A stretch of DNA of 64,000 nucleotides from Dyadobacter jejuensis (GCF_003149085.1 NZ_QGDT01000006.1:62001-126000); one strand, 5' to 3'. Shown: positions 1 through 9,191, counted from the first letter of the stretch. Translations and numbers: made by a program. Notes: a model not told the origin generated them from the sequence alone.

Positions 1-126
1 ATCCAGCAATAGGACGGCCAACGCAATGCTTCGGAAAAACTTTTGATCGCCCTGTGGCCAAAAAGTGATACCCAAAGCTCCCAGCAAAGGGATGACGATC
101 AGCAAGGTAAGTATATGAGCAAGCAT
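1..126 (-). CDS. nuoM: NADH-quinone oxidoreductase subunit M, N-terminal part
   Basis: The complement of the first 126 bases is open from an ATG at 126 and runs off the window edge. It encodes about 42 residues beginning MLAHILTLLIVIPLLGALGI, a hydrophobic start typical of NuoM, the proton-pumping membrane subunit of respiratory complex I. It starts 19 bases after the nuoL stop, the usual L-M order, so the two genes are probably cotranscribed. Only the first membrane segment is visible. The call rests on this start plus the position after nuoL. Confidence 0.8.
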   Translation of the reverse strand, partial: MLAHILTLLIVIPLLGALGITFWPQGDQKFFRSIALAVLLLD

Positions 127-145
127 CTATATTTGATTCAATGAT

Positions 146-2086
146 TTATAACACTAAAAAGAGCCAGAGCAACAGCAATACCATGCCCGTAGCAGTCACC
201 AAAAAGTAGGACTGGATTTTGCCATTCTGCAAACTCCGAACTCCATTACCCAGCTGGCGAAGCCCCCCAGCTAGCATATGCACCAGCCCGTCGACGATAA
301 GCCGGTCCCACCATGCGATGAGATGAGCCCCTACCACGGTGGCCTTGGACAATAGGTTGACTAACCCATCGATGATGCGCCTTTCGCAAGCAGCAGCCAT
401 TATAAAAACGGTCTCAAAAGGTTTGATAAAATAGGCTGTTTCCGAATAGTCCCTAAGCCAAGAGGGCCACTGAAGCCCCTTGTCGTCCTTGTGACGAAGG
501 CCAAAAGGATTGGTTTTGACCGTTTGCAGATAGCCCATCAACAGGGCCAGGGCACTCACCGAACTGGCCACCCAGGGCACCCACGCCAGGTGGACACTAT
601 CGGTTAGTCCCAGGTATTTTAAAAACCAGCCGTGTCCCGCATCGAATGGGTGGAGTGAAAACCACCAAAAGAAAGACAGTACCGTCAAGAGTACCATCGG
701 GAGCCACATGGCCATGGACGACTCATGAGGATGTGCCGAGGCCTCATACCTAGGCTTCCCAAAGAATACCAGCCATACCTGACGGAACATATAAAAGGCG
801 GTGAGTCCCGCTGCCATCAGGATCAATACCGGAAATAGGATACCGATTTGCCCCAAATTAGAGGCATTTAAAAACCCCTCCGTAATAATGGCGTCTTTGG
901 ACAGGAAGCCCGAGAAAAATGGCAAACCAGCCAATGAAGCGGCACATAGCGTATAACAAATAAAAGTAATGGGAAGCTTTCGTCGAAGCCCCCCCATATT
1001 GCGCATATCCTGCGGGTCGAAGGGGGCGTCGGCATGCATGGCGTGAATCACCGACCCAGCCGACAAAAACAACCCCGCTTTAAAGAAGGCATGGGTCACC
1101 AAATGAAAAATGGCCATCTGCCAGCTTCCTAACCCCACAGCGGCCACCATCAGCCCCAGCTGCGACATGGTGGAGAAGGCCAACACCCTTTTGATATCCC
1201 AAGCAAACATAGCCTGAACGGCTCCTATCACCATGGTAATGCTACCAATAATGACAATAAAAAGCTGCGCATCGGGAGTGAGCAGGAAGACGATGCGGGC
1301 CAACAGGAAAATCCCCGCTGCCACCATCGTAGCCGCATGTATCAACGCCGAAACGGGTGTAGGCCCCTCCATGGCGTCGGGCAGCCAGCCCGAAAGCGGG
1401 AACTGTGCCGACTTACCCATACAGCCTCCAAAGAGGCAAATGCCTATCACCGTCATCATAGCCGGAGGAATGGTGGCTACCGAATAGGTTAAGGAATCTA
1501 AGTCGGTAGATCCAGTATAGTAAATCAACAACAAAATACCCGTCAGAAAGGCTGCATCCCCGATACGGTTCAGCACGAAGGCCTTCTGAGCAGCCCATAC
1601 TGGCTTCGGTTTTTGATACCAAAAACCGATGAGCAAATAGGACGACAGCCCTACCAACTCCCAAAAAATATACATCAACAACAGATTCCCGGACAGGACT
1701 ATCCCGAGCATCGAGAAGAGAAAGAGTTGAATAAAAGCGAAATAACGGTGTAAATGAGGGTCCTGCTTTAAATAAGACGTAGAATACACTTGTACCAGCA
1801 AAGCCACAAAATGAACGACCACCAGCATCAGATAGCCTAAGGAGTCGAATCGAAGGGTTAAGGCTATAACCCGATCGCCGATTCGCAGCCAAGGGTAGTC
1901 CAATACCTGAACCACCTCAGGACTAGGCTGTAACAGGAGCAGGAGCAAACCTACTAGGGTTATGGAAGCACCTACCCAGCCAGCCACCGCATTGAAACGC
2001 CTACCAGACAACCACAGCAAAAGGAATGCTGCAAAAGGAAATATCAGTAAAGAATAGACAGGTAACAAACCGGAGGTCTCAGGCAT
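146..2086 (-). CDS. nuoL: NADH-quinone oxidoreductase subunit L (complex I)
   Basis: NuoL is the distal proton-translocating antiporter-like subunit of respiratory complex I in the inner membrane. The 646-residue product has the family's usual length and is almost entirely transmembrane helices. Family motifs are visible, including FWELVGLSSYLLIGFW near residue 140, GKSAQFPLSGWLPDAMEGPTP near 225 and SALIHAATMVAAGIFLL near 246, which carry the conserved Glu, Lys and His of the pumping channel. The long amphipathic C-terminal segment ends in a last hydrophobic helix. It is followed directly by nuoM. Upstream is an unrelated serine hydrolase rather than nuoK, so in this genome nuoL-nuoM appears to start its own transcription unit. 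Confidence 0.95.
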   Translation of the reverse strand: MPETSGLLPVYSLLIFPFAAFLLLWLSGRRFNAVAGWVGASITLVGLLLLLLQPSPEVVQVLDYPWLRIGDRVIALTLRFDSLGYLMLVVVHFVALLVQVYSTSYLKQDPHLHRYFAFIQLFLFSMLGIVLSGNLLLMYIFWELVGLSSYLLIGFWYQKPKPVWAAQKAFVLNRIGDAAFLTGILLLIYYTGSTDLDSLTYSVATIPPAMMTVIGICLFGGCMGKSAQFPLSGWLPDAMEGPTPVSALIHAATMVAAGIFLLARIVFLLTPDAQLFIVIIGSITMVIGAVQAMFAWDIKRVLAFSTMSQLGLMVAAVGLGSWQMAIFHLVTHAFFKAGLFLSAGSVIHAMHADAPFDPQDMRNMGGLRRKLPITFICYTLCAASLAGLPFFSGFLSKDAIITEGFLNASNLGQIGILFPVLILMAAGLTAFYMFRQVWLVFFGKPRYEASAHPHESSMAMWLPMVLLTVLSFFWWFSLHPFDAGHGWFLKYLGLTDSVHLAWVPWVASSVSALALLMGYLQTVKTNPFGLRHKDDKGLQWPSWLRDYSETAYFIKPFETVFIMAAACERRIIDGLVNLLSKATVVGAHLIAWWDRLIVDGLVHMLAGGLRQLGNGVRSLQNGKIQSYFLVTATGMVLLLLWLFLVL

Positions 2087-2112
2087 AAAAGGTAATAAAT
2101 CGATTCATTCGG

Positions 2113-2143
2113 CAAATATCTCGAATAAAAGCCCGAATTCAAA
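2113..2143 (-). promoter_or_regulatory. Candidate Bacteroidetes-type promoter for nuoL
   Basis: On the minus strand TTTG (2140-2143) is followed after 19 bases by GATATTTG (2113-2120). This is one mismatch from the Bacteroidetes -7 consensus TAnnTTTG at the right spacing. The expected start point lies about 20 bases before the nuoL ATG. It fits the idea that nuoL is first in its operon. It has not been tested. Confidence 0.45.
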
Positions 2144-2148
2144 CAACC

Positions 2149-3363
2149 TTAAAGCTCTTTCTCGATATCCACAGGCCCATCGCCTCCTTCCAATACCGCC
2201 AAGACGCCTTTTATATCGTAAGTAGCACGATTATAGGAATTGCTCAACACCACAATCACCGACTTGGACTGTGGGCTTACCCATAGTATGGTGTTGTAGC
2301 CCTTCCACCATCCGCCATGATAAATATAAAGCGGGGTGCGATCGGGGTTGGTATGCATTCGGAACCCATAGCCATAATTACGTATCCCACGTTTCTCGAA
2401 ACTACGTGGCGTAAAAGCTTCGTTCCTCAGGCTATCCGACAAGATCAACCCCTTGGACAACCCGTTGTAAAATTTGTATATATCACCTGTAGTCGAGTAA
2501 AGACCTTTGTCGCCCACCACACCATCGTAATAGTCCTTGGCGATGCGCCGTCCATATTGATGGCCTACCGTCCGATTGGCCATGGCAGCCGCCGTAGTAT
2601 CCGTCACCAAAAAGGTTTGATCCATACCCAGGGGACTAAAAATAGACTCTTGTAGGTACTGCCCAAAAGTCTGGCCGGTAACTTTTTCAATAATAGCCGC
2701 CAACACACAATAATTGGTATTGCAATACACGAAGGAGCGATCGGGAAGGTTATAACGCTGAGGGGTAGGCTTCACCGTGGCGTACCAGTGCATGATATCC
2801 TGATTGCTGGGATAGCCCTGCCCATGGCGCACGCTGTCGGGAAAAGAATAGATATAATTGGGAAGGCCACTCCGGTGGCTCAACAAAAGGTCAATTTTAA
2901 CCCCTGGATAGGGGAAGTCTGGAAAGAAACGTTGAACGGAATCACTGAGACTTACCCGCCCCTCTTGTACCAATTTTAACATGGCTACGGCGGTAATGGG
3001 TTTGGACAAGGAAGCCAGCTGGAAACGCGAGTCTTTATTTAAGGAATCTTTGTCCTTCAGATGCCCATAGCCAAACGATTGGCTGTAGAGCAGGGTATCA
3101 TTTTGTACTACCAAAACATTTCCATTAAACCCACCACGGCGCTTACGCTGGAAAATCGCTTCTATTTCGGAGATCTTTCGGGCCATTTCGGGGTTCGTAG
3201 CCAGGACAGGCTTAGGATCCAGGGTTCGTTCCTCTGCTTTGCTATAGACAGTCTCCCTATCCGCTGCCCCTACTTCCTTCCAGGTCAATCCCCAAGAAGT
3301 TACCAATATCACACTCAAGGCGGCCAAGCCCCACCACACCTTCGGCTGCACGTTTCTCATCAT
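2149..3363 (-). CDS. Serine hydrolase, class C beta-lactamase / PBP-like family
   Basis: A 404-residue protein of the beta-lactamase-type serine hydrolase family, which includes D-Ala-D-Ala peptidases, esterases and class C lactamases. The active-site SxxK tetrad is SLSK at residues 118-121, with the nucleophilic Ser and general-base Lys. A YxN motif appears in FVYCNTNY, and the third motif is HGG in IYHGGWWKGY. An N-terminal hydrophobic helix (about residues 10-27) acts as signal or anchor, so the enzyme acts in the periplasm. Neighbours nuoL and asnS are unrelated. The natural substrate cannot be deduced; a cell-wall peptidase or esterase role is as likely as beta-lactamase activity. Confidence 0.85.
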   Translation of the reverse strand: MMRNVQPKVWWGLAALSVILVTSWGLTWKEVGAADRETVYSKAEERTLDPKPVLATNPEMARKISEIEAIFQRKRRGGFNGNVLVVQNDTLLYSQSFGYGHLKDKDSLNKDSRFQLASLSKPITAVAMLKLVQEGRVSLSDSVQRFFPDFPYPGVKIDLLLSHRSGLPNYIYSFPDSVRHGQGYPSNQDIMHWYATVKPTPQRYNLPDRSFVYCNTNYCVLAAIIEKVTGQTFGQYLQESIFSPLGMDQTFLVTDTTAAAMANRTVGHQYGRRIAKDYYDGVVGDKGLYSTTGDIYKFYNGLSKGLILSDSLRNEAFTPRSFEKRGIRNYGYGFRMHTNPDRTPLYIYHGGWWKGYNTILWVSPQSKSVIVVLSNSYNRATYDIKGVLAVLEGGDGPVDIEKEL

Positions 3364-3536
3364 AGTTTATACTATGGCCATTTTCAGTTTTTCAATACTC
3401 AAATCTAACGATATCCGATCGAAACTACCTATCCTTACCCTTTTGCCTGTACAGAATATATGGTATCTCTAATAATATCTTCTTATTATCACAGAACGAC
3501 GCTTGTTTCGATGTGGTATGTCCTAATTATTAAATA

Positions 3537-3573
3537 AAAATGGCTTCCATCTTAGTAAAGCGGAAGCCATTTT
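3537..3573 (-). terminator. Hairpin terminator after asnS
   Basis: A near-perfect inverted repeat, ATGGCTTCC (3540-3548) with GGAAGCCAT (3562-3570), is extended by A/T pairs on both sides. On the minus strand it is followed by a T-rich stretch, as expected for rho-independent termination just past the asnS stop. The A/T flanks make it potentially bidirectional. Confidence 0.7.
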
Positions 3574-3591
3574 CGTCGAAATCAAAAAATA

Positions 3592-5028
3592 TTAAAATTC
3601 AGCGCTTTTGGGGAAACGAGGGAAGGGGATCACATCCCGGATATTGCCCATTCCTGTTACAAACAGTACGAGACGCTCGAAACCTAACCCAAAACCGGAG
3701 TGAGGAGCGGTTCCAAATTGGCGCGTTTCTAGGTACCACCATACATTCTGTGGGTCAATCCCTATTTCTTTTACCCGCTCCAGCAACTTGTCGTAGTTCT
3801 CCTCCCGTTGGCTACCACCGATAATCTCCCCGATTCCCGGAAACAATACATCCATGGCCCGTACGGTTTTTCCATCCTCGTCGAGCTTCATATAGAAAGA
3901 CTTGATCTCCCGGGGATAATTGGTCAATATCACCGGTTTTTTAAAGTGCTTCTCTACCAAATACCGCTCATGCTCACTGGAAAGGTCTATCCCCCAACCC
4001 ACAGGATACTGGAATTTCTTTTCTTTATGAGGCTTAGAATTTAATAGAATATCGATGGCCTCGGTATAAGTCAATCGTTCGAAAGGATTGTCGACCACGA
4101 AGCTCAGCTTCTCTAACAATGGCAGCGAACGATCTTTTTGAGGCTTAGATTTCTCCTCTTCTTCCAGGCGCTTCTGCAAGAACGCCAAATCGTCCTTACA
4201 ATGCTCCATGGCATACCCGATAACGGTTTTAACGAAGTCTTCGGCCAAATCCATATTATCTTTAAGCTCGAAGAAGGCCATTTCGGGCTCTATCATCCAG
4301 AACTCCGCTAGGTGCCGGGTCGTATTGGAGTTTTCGGCCCTAAAGGTAGGTCCAAAGGTATATATCTTAGAAAGGGCCATGGCTCCTAGCTCTCCTTCCA
4401 GCTGTCCCGAAACGGTAAGATTGGCTTCTCTGCCGAAGAAATCCTCCTTATAATCGATGGCTCCTTGCTCGTCTCTCGGCGGCTTGTCCAGGTCCAAGGT
4501 CGTCACTTGGAACATTTCTCCGGCGCCTTCGGCATCGGAAGCCGTAATAATAGGGGTATGCAGGTAGAAGAAGCCCTTGTCGTTAAAATATTGATGCACG
4601 GCAAAAGCCAACGCATGACGCACCCTCAGTACCGCCCCAAAGGTGTTGGTACGGGGGCGAAGATGGGCTATCTCCCTTAAGAACTCTAAGGAATGTTTTT
4701 TGGGCTGCAAGGGATATTTCTCTGGATCGGCCGTTCCATAGACCTCCAATTCGGTAATTTTCACTTCTACCGACTGCCCCGCTCCCAGGGAAGCAACCAA
4801 GCTACCCTCAATACGCAGGCAAGCCCCCGTTGTAACCTGTTGAATTATTGTTTCGGCAAACTGGCCGGGCTCAGCCACCGCCTGAATATTATGAATGGTA
4901 GACCCGTCATTTAATGCAATAAAAATGGCATTCTTGCTTTCACGTTTCGTTCTCACCCAACCTTTGAGTGTCACGGCCTGGCCTTCAGGTGCCTTTTGTA
5001 ATAGTTCTTTAATTTGCAACGGTCCCAT
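3592..5028 (-). CDS. asnS: Asparagine--tRNA ligase
   Basis: Class II aminoacyl-tRNA synthetase that charges tRNA-Asn in the cytoplasm. The 478-residue length fits bacterial AsnRS. An N-terminal OB-fold anticodon-binding domain ([20 protein letters not shown], from about residue 22) is followed by the catalytic core. Motif 2 is visible as [20 protein letters not shown] (near residue 230) and motif 3 as [20 protein letters not shown] near the C-terminus, which together bind ATP. The asparagine-type signature distinguishes it from AspRS and LysRS. The divergent gene at 5203 lies head to head, and a terminator hairpin follows the stop codon. Highly confident housekeeping call. Confidence 0.96.
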   Translation of the reverse strand: MGPLQIKELLQKAPEGQAVTLKGWVRTKRESKNAIFIALNDGSTIHNIQAVAEPGQFAETIIQQVTTGACLRIEGSLVASLGAGQSVEVKITELEVYGTADPEKYPLQPKKHSLEFLREIAHLRPRTNTFGAVLRVRHALAFAVHQYFNDKGFFYLHTPIITASDAEGAGEMFQVTTLDLDKPPRDEQGAIDYKEDFFGREANLTVSGQLEGELGAMALSKIYTFGPTFRAENSNTTRHLAEFWMIEPEMAFFELKDNMDLAEDFVKTVIGYAMEHCKDDLAFLQKRLEEEEKSKPQKDRSLPLLEKLSFVVDNPFERLTYTEAIDILLNSKPHKEKKFQYPVGWGIDLSSEHERYLVEKHFKKPVILTNYPREIKSFYMKLDEDGKTVRAMDVLFPGIGEIIGGSQREENYDKLLERVKEIGIDPQNVWWYLETRQFGTAPHSGFGLGFERLVLFVTGMGNIRDVIPFPRFPKSAEF

Positions 5029-5104
5029 TCTTTTTCAGTTTTTGGTCATAACTTAAGTTATTCCACCAGCAATTCGCTAAGATTGTACAACATAAATTTC
5101 GCCG

Positions 5105-5112
5105 CAAAACTA
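5105..5112 (-). promoter_or_regulatory. Candidate -7 box of the asnS promoter
   Basis: The minus strand reads TAGTTTTG here, an exact match to the Bacteroidetes -7 consensus TAnnTTTG, about 77 bases before the asnS ATG. No convincing TTTG -33 box is found at the normal distance, so this remains a weak call. Confidence 0.35.
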
Positions 5113-5202
5113 CAAAATACCCCTCGAAAACCTATTTCCTTTCCCGCCTGTTTTTTGTATAGCGCGCCAATCCATTGCGCAAAAGCCTCAATTAACATAC
5201 AT

Positions 5203-5871
5203 TTGTCTGCCATTATTAACCCATATTTCGATTTGAATAGCCGTCTAGCCCTATATCTTTCTGTCGTATTCCACCCCTTGCTGATCACCACCTATGTATT
5301 CGGAATACTCTTCTACCAGTCACCCGACCTGGTAGGAGTCAGTGCCCTCGAACCAGCTACGCTAGGAAGCATCCTGCTGCTGCTATTTATGAATACATTC
5401 GTGGCCCCCTCCATTATCGTGTTTTATATGCATCGGTTCGGGCTGATAAGCTCCTTACATATCGACCACCTTCCCGAACGGCGGTGGCCCTACCTATCCA
5501 CCATCCTGATCTATGCGGCGACGACCTTCTTTTTTGGCTGGTACCTGCAGCCTATCGCCAACCTGGCCCCTCAGATAGGCTTGCTGCTCGGCAGTGTTAC
5601 CCTCTCGCTGATGGTGGTAGCCGTCGTTAGCCTCAACTGGAAAATCAGCGCCCACGCCACCGGAATGGGCGGTGCTGTGGGAATTTTGGGCTCACTATTC
5701 CTACGCTTCCAGGACCAAGCCCTACTCCCCTATTTGTTGGTCACCATTATCCTAGCAGGCGCCTTGGTAAGTGCCCGACTTAAACTCAACGCCCATACCC
5801 CTCCACAAACCCTCGCCGGCTTCGCTACCGGATTACTGATTGCCATGGTGACGATCTACGAATTTTTCTAA
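5203..5871 (+). CDS. PAP2-like integral membrane protein
   Basis: A polytopic membrane protein of about 220 residues with roughly six hydrophobic segments. It resembles the Bacteroidetes proteins annotated as PAP2-family: an N-terminal SVVFHPLLITTYVFGILFYQ, a basic loop LPERRWPY, then KISAHATGMGG and RLKLNAHTPPQTLAGFATG near the end. The SAHATG and HTPPQTLAG segments mirror the phosphatase signature with two His residues and suggest a lipid-phosphate phosphatase in the inner membrane. Classical PAP2 motif residues are not all present, so activity is uncertain. The frame is open from an ATG at 5014, but that would overlap asnS and add a poorly conserved tail. I prefer a TTG start at 5203 (5233 is another option). 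Confidence 0.6.
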   Translation: MSAIINPYFDLNSRLALYLSVVFHPLLITTYVFGILFYQSPDLVGVSALEPATLGSILLLLFMNTFVAPSIIVFYMHRFGLISSLHIDHLPERRWPYLSTILIYAATTFFFGWYLQPIANLAPQIGLLLGSVTLSLMVVAVVSLNWKISAHATGMGGAVGILGSLFLRFQDQALLPYLLVTIILAGALVSARLKLNAHTPPQTLAGFATGLLIAMVTIYEFF

Positions 5872-5952
5872 TTCCACCCCCTAAACGCTAGGGGAATACC
5901 TATACATTGGCTAACTTAGGAGACAGTGGATCCACCCTAAGTTTGAAGGCTT

Positions 5953-6732
5953 ATGTTTCAATATCTTAAATTCCAAAACCATGGAGGCATCGTAAGGATT
6001 AGCCTCAACCGCCCAGAAGTATTCCACGCCCTTAACAAAGTGCTTATCGCGGAGATCACCCAAGCCATTGGCCTGGCCCAGGCCGACGAGCAGGTAAGGG
6101 TGGTGTTGCTTACCGCTGAAGGCGATACTGCTTTTTGCTCTGGCGCCGACCTGAAAGACGCTTTTCTGAGTAAGCTCAATGTCGACCATACCCTTCGGGA
6201 CTATTATAACCCCATGATTATGGCGATACGCAATATCCCCAAGCCGGTAGTATGCCGACTCAATGGCCTGGCAGTAGGTGCCGGAGCCTCTCTAGCCCTC
6301 AGCTGCGACCTGGTAATAGCCAGCGAACAAGCCTACCTCTCTCAGATGTTCGTCCAAATAGGCCTTATGCCCGACGCGGGCGCTAGCTTCATCCTTCCCC
6401 GCCTAGTAGGAGCCGCAAGGGCATTTGAGCTGGCCAGCACGGGCCGCAAAGTGCCCGCCTCCGAAGCCCAGCAAATGGGGATGATTGCCCAGTGTGTTTC
6501 CGCCGAGCTACTCGACAGCACCGTAGAAAGACAGCTGCAATATTACCTCCACGCCCCCACCCAAGCCATAGGAGCCATGAAGCTGGTAATGAACCAGTCC
6601 TTGAGCAGCGATCTACCACAAATGCTCGACCTGGAACGACACTATCAACAAAAATTGAGCGAAACTGCCGATTTCAAAGAAGGCCTCAACTCTTTTTTAC
6701 AAAAGAAAAAGCCTGACTATCAGGGCAAATAA
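5953..6732 (+). CDS. Enoyl-CoA hydratase/isomerase (crotonase) family protein
   Basis: A 259-residue crotonase-fold enzyme acting on acyl-CoA thioesters in the cytoplasm. The N-terminal IRISLNRPEVFHALN block, the oxyanion-hole segment FCSGADLKD (about residues 60-68) and the second oxyanion segment GLAVGAGASLALSCDLVIAS are all present. In the next helix, MPDAGASFILPRLVG matches hydratase/isomerases of the PaaG type, in which Asp replaces one catalytic Glu. This suggests an isomerase-like rather than a classic hydratase activity. It may take part in fatty-acid or aromatic-acid breakdown. No pathway partners are nearby, so the substrate stays unknown. It stands alone upstream of the tRNA-Arg gene. 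Confidence 0.88.
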   Translation: MFQYLKFQNHGGIVRISLNRPEVFHALNKVLIAEITQAIGLAQADEQVRVVLLTAEGDTAFCSGADLKDAFLSKLNVDHTLRDYYNPMIMAIRNIPKPVVCRLNGLAVGAGASLALSCDLVIASEQAYLSQMFVQIGLMPDAGASFILPRLVGAARAFELASTGRKVPASEAQQMGMIAQCVSAELLDSTVERQLQYYLHAPTQAIGAMKLVMNQSLSSDLPQMLDLERHYQQKLSETADFKEGLNSFLQKKKPDYQGK

Positions 6733-6773
6733 AAAATTCTTTATATTTTTTCGATATTTTTAAGACCCAACTA

Positions 6774-6804
6774 TTGGATCATTAAAACACATACTCTATC
6801 TTTG
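6774..6804 (+). promoter_or_regulatory. Promoter of tRNA-Arg
   Basis: TTG at 6774-6776, a 20-base spacer and TATCTTTG at 6797-6804 give a full match to the Bacteroidetes sigma-ABfr consensus (TTTG/TTG, 19-21 bp, TAnnTTTG). The expected start point lies about ten bases before the tRNA. Confidence 0.65.
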
Positions 6805-6821
6805 CAGTCCAATTCAGGAAC

Positions 6822-6895
6822 GGTTTCGTAGCTCAATTGGATAGAGCACCTGACTACGGATCAGGAGGTTTGGGGTTCGAATCCCTACGAGACCA
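6822..6895 (+). tRNA. tRNA-Arg (anticodon ACG)
   Basis: A complete cloverleaf can be folded by eye. The acceptor stem is GGTTTCG/CGAGACC with one G-T pair. The D arm is GCTC...GAGC, the anticodon arm is CCTGA-CTACGGA-TCAGG with ACG at the anticodon, and the T arm contains TTCGAAT. The discriminator is A, and the CCA tail is not encoded. It reads CGN arginine codons. It is followed at once by a terminator and then by a damaged partial copy of itself. Confidence 0.95.
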
Positions 6896-6900
6896 CAAAA

Positions 6901-6931
6901 GGACTTAGATTCATTTCTAAGTCCTTTTTTT
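6901..6931 (+). terminator. Terminator of tRNA-Arg
   Basis: A nine-base perfect stem GGACTTAGA/TCTAAGTCC with a six-base loop is followed by seven T residues, a textbook rho-independent terminator five bases past the tRNA. Confidence 0.88.
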
Positions 6932-6941
6932 ATGATTTTCA

Positions 6942-7012
6942 ATAGAGCACCTGACCACGGATCAGGAGATTTGGGCCGGGGACGCGTGCGGCTTCGAATC
7001 CCTACGAGACCA
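6942..7012 (+). pseudogene. Truncated, interrupted copy of tRNA-Arg
   Basis: This stretch repeats the tRNA-Arg from the D arm (ATAGAGCACCTGA) through the 3' end (TTCGAATCCCTACGAGACCA). It lacks the whole 5' acceptor strand and start of the D arm. The anticodon loop reads CCACGGA rather than CTACGGA, still ACG. A GC-rich insertion of about 17 bases (around 6976-6992) breaks the variable-loop/T-arm junction. It cannot fold as a tRNA. It is best read as a decayed partial duplication, possibly left by an element that integrated at the tRNA. Confidence 0.75.
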
Positions 7013-7020
7013 CAAAAATC

Positions 7021-7051
7021 AACGCCTTACAGAAATGTGAGGCGTTTTTTT
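7021..7051 (+). terminator. Terminator-like hairpin after the tRNA remnant
   Basis: An 11-base stem (7021-7031 with 7036-7046, one G-T pair) closes on a GAAA tetraloop and is followed by a run of T. It is placed after the pseudo-tRNA just as the first terminator is after the true tRNA, but with unrelated stem sequence. Confidence 0.75.
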
Positions 7052-7084
7052 ATGGTTTATAAATATGTCATATCTACGGGTTTT

Positions 7085-8901
7085 ACGTCGGTTTTCTTTT
7101 TGTCTTGAACCTATGCCGCCGACAGCCGACAGCCCAAGGCCCAAGGCCAACAACCATCCTTGCAGGGTTTAGGTCGGTAGTCAAATAGAATCAAGTCCAA
7201 TTTGGTCTGTTCCATGGTTAAAGACTGTGCTCCGTCTTGAACTGATGCCGCCGACAGCCGATCGCCGACGGCCAAAAGCCCAAGGCCGACAACCATCGTT
7301 GCAGGATTTAGGTCGGTAGTCAAATAGAATCAAGTCCAATTTGGTCTGTTCCAGGTTTAAAAACTGTGCTCCGTCTTGAACTGATGCCGCCGACGGCCGA
7401 ATGCCGACAGCCCAAGGCCGACAGTTCGACTGCTCTGCAGTCGGAGATTCATCGGTTTTTTTGTTCTGCTACACACGTTAGATGCCGATGGAATCTTTTC
7501 GGGATTTACGTCGGTTTTCAAATCGAATCAAGTCGATTATTGACTGTTCCATGGTTAAAGACTGTATTGTCTCTTGAACTTATGCCGCCGACGGCCGACA
7601 GCCCAAGGCCCAAGGCCGACAACCATCCTTGCAGGATCTAGGTCGGTAGTCAAATAGAATCAAGTCCAATTTTGTCTGTTCCATGGTTAAAGACTGTGCT
7701 CCGTCTTGAACTGATGCCGCCGAAAGCCGACGGCCGACAGCCGAATGCCGACAGCCCAAGGCCGACAGTTCGACTGCTCTGCAGTCGGAGATTCATCGGT
7801 TTTTTTGTTCTGCTACAAACGTTAGATGCCGATGGCATCTTTTCGGGATTTACGTCGGTTTTTAAATTGAATCAAGTCGATTATTGACTGTTCCATGGTT
7901 AAAGACTGTGCTCCGTGTAGAACTGATGCCGCCGAAAGCCCATGGCCGATCGCCGACAACCATCCTTGCAGGGTTTAGGTCGGTAGTCAAATCGAATCAA
8001 GTCCAATCTTGTCTGTTCCATTTTTTAAAGACTGTGCTCCGTGTAGAACTGATGCCGCCGACAGCCGATCGCCGACGGCCGAAAGCCCAAGGCCGACAAC
8101 CATCCTTGCAGGATCTAGGTCGGTAGTCAAATAGAATCAAGTCCAATTTTGTCTGTTCCATGGTTAAAGACTGTGCTCCGTCTTGAACTGATGCCGCCGA
8201 AAGCCGACGGCCGACAGCCGAATGCCGACAGCCCAAGGCCGACAGTTCGACTGCTCTGCAGTCGGAGATTCATCGGTTTTTTTGTTCTGCTACAAACGTT
8301 AGATGCCGATGGCATCTTTTCGGGATTTACGTCGGTTTTTAAATTGAATCAAGTCGATTATTGACTGTTCCATGGTTAAAGACTGTGCTCCGTGTAGAAC
8401 TGATGCCGCCGAAAGCCCATGGCCGATCGCCGACAACCATCCTTGCAGGATTTAGGTCGGTAGTCAAATCGAATCAAGTCCAATTTTGTCTGTTCCATTT
8501 TTTAAAGACTGTGCTCCGTCTTGAACTGATGCCGCCGAATGCCGACGGCCGACAGCCGAATGCCGACAGCCCAAGGCCGACAGTTCGACTGCTCTACAGT
8601 CGGAGATTCATCGGTTTTTTTATTCTGCTACAAACGTAAGATCCGATGGCATCTTTTCGGGATTTACGTCAGTTTTTAAATTGAATCAAGTCGATTATTG
8701 ACTGTTTCATGGTTAAAGACTGTGCTCCGTGTAGAACTGATGCCGCCGAAAGCCCATGGCCGATCGCCGACAACCATCCTTGCAGGATTTAGGTCGGTAG
8801 TCAAATCGAATCAAGTCCAATTTTGTCTGTTCCATTTTTTAAAGACTGTGCTCCGTCTTGAACTGATGCCGCCGAATGCCGACGGCCGATCGCCGACAAG
8901 C
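7085..8901. repeat. Tandem array of two related repeat units (about 125-140 and 198-212 bp)
   Basis: The anchor TGTTCCATGGTTAAAGACTG, or a close variant, recurs at 7208, 7347, 7545, 7677, 7889, 8014, 8154, 8366, 8491, 8703 and 8828, giving spacings of 139, 198, 132, 212, 125, 140, 212, 125, 212 and 125. After the anchor each unit has CTTGAACTGATGCCGCCGA and a variable run of GCCGA-type heptamers. Long units carry an extra segment with two perfect hairpins, CGACTGC-TCT-GCAGTCG and GATGCC-GAT-GGCATC. Short units look like long units with that segment deleted, since both share GGATTTA and the AATCAAGTC tail. The stretch at 7677-8153 recurs almost identically at 8154-8630, a 477-base super-repeat. 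Open frames cross the array on both strands but simply follow the repeat. Confidence 0.9.
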
Positions 8902-9191
8902 CGCCCTATAAGTAGATTAATGCCTATAGAATGCCTTTGGGGCCTAAGGGAGTAAATATCATTGTCTAATAAAGGTTGTTCGGAAGCAGCCACTAATAAT
9001 GAACAAGTCAAAATCATTTCATAAAAAGCGCAAAACAGCGGATACGCTATCGGCGTCTATTGAGATAATGGCTTGAGCGAGAATAAGTTTATCAACTATC
9101 AGTCGACTTAGAGCATGGACGGACTCGCATGGAAAACCTTGAACAAAAATTAATACCTATTCTTAAACCCAGTAAAACAGTAAGAAAAATC
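8902..9191. other. Spacer between repeat array and GH31 gene
   Basis: About 290 bases with no recognisable gene, RNA or terminator. An in-frame ATG at 9129 would extend the GH31 protein by 21 hydrophilic residues, but the signal peptide argues for a start at 9192. No clear promoter box is seen. Confidence 0.5.

Noticed and set aside
5014-5202. N-terminal extension of the PAP2-like protein from the ATG at 5014
   Set aside because: It would overlap asnS head to head and its sequence is low in conserved features; the membrane protein starts well from a TTG at 5203.
7085-8901. CRISPR array or a family of small genes in the repeat region
   Set aside because: Units are 125-212 bases, nearly identical throughout and without short unique spacers; frames cross both strands only because the repeat lacks stops, and there are no cas genes nearby.
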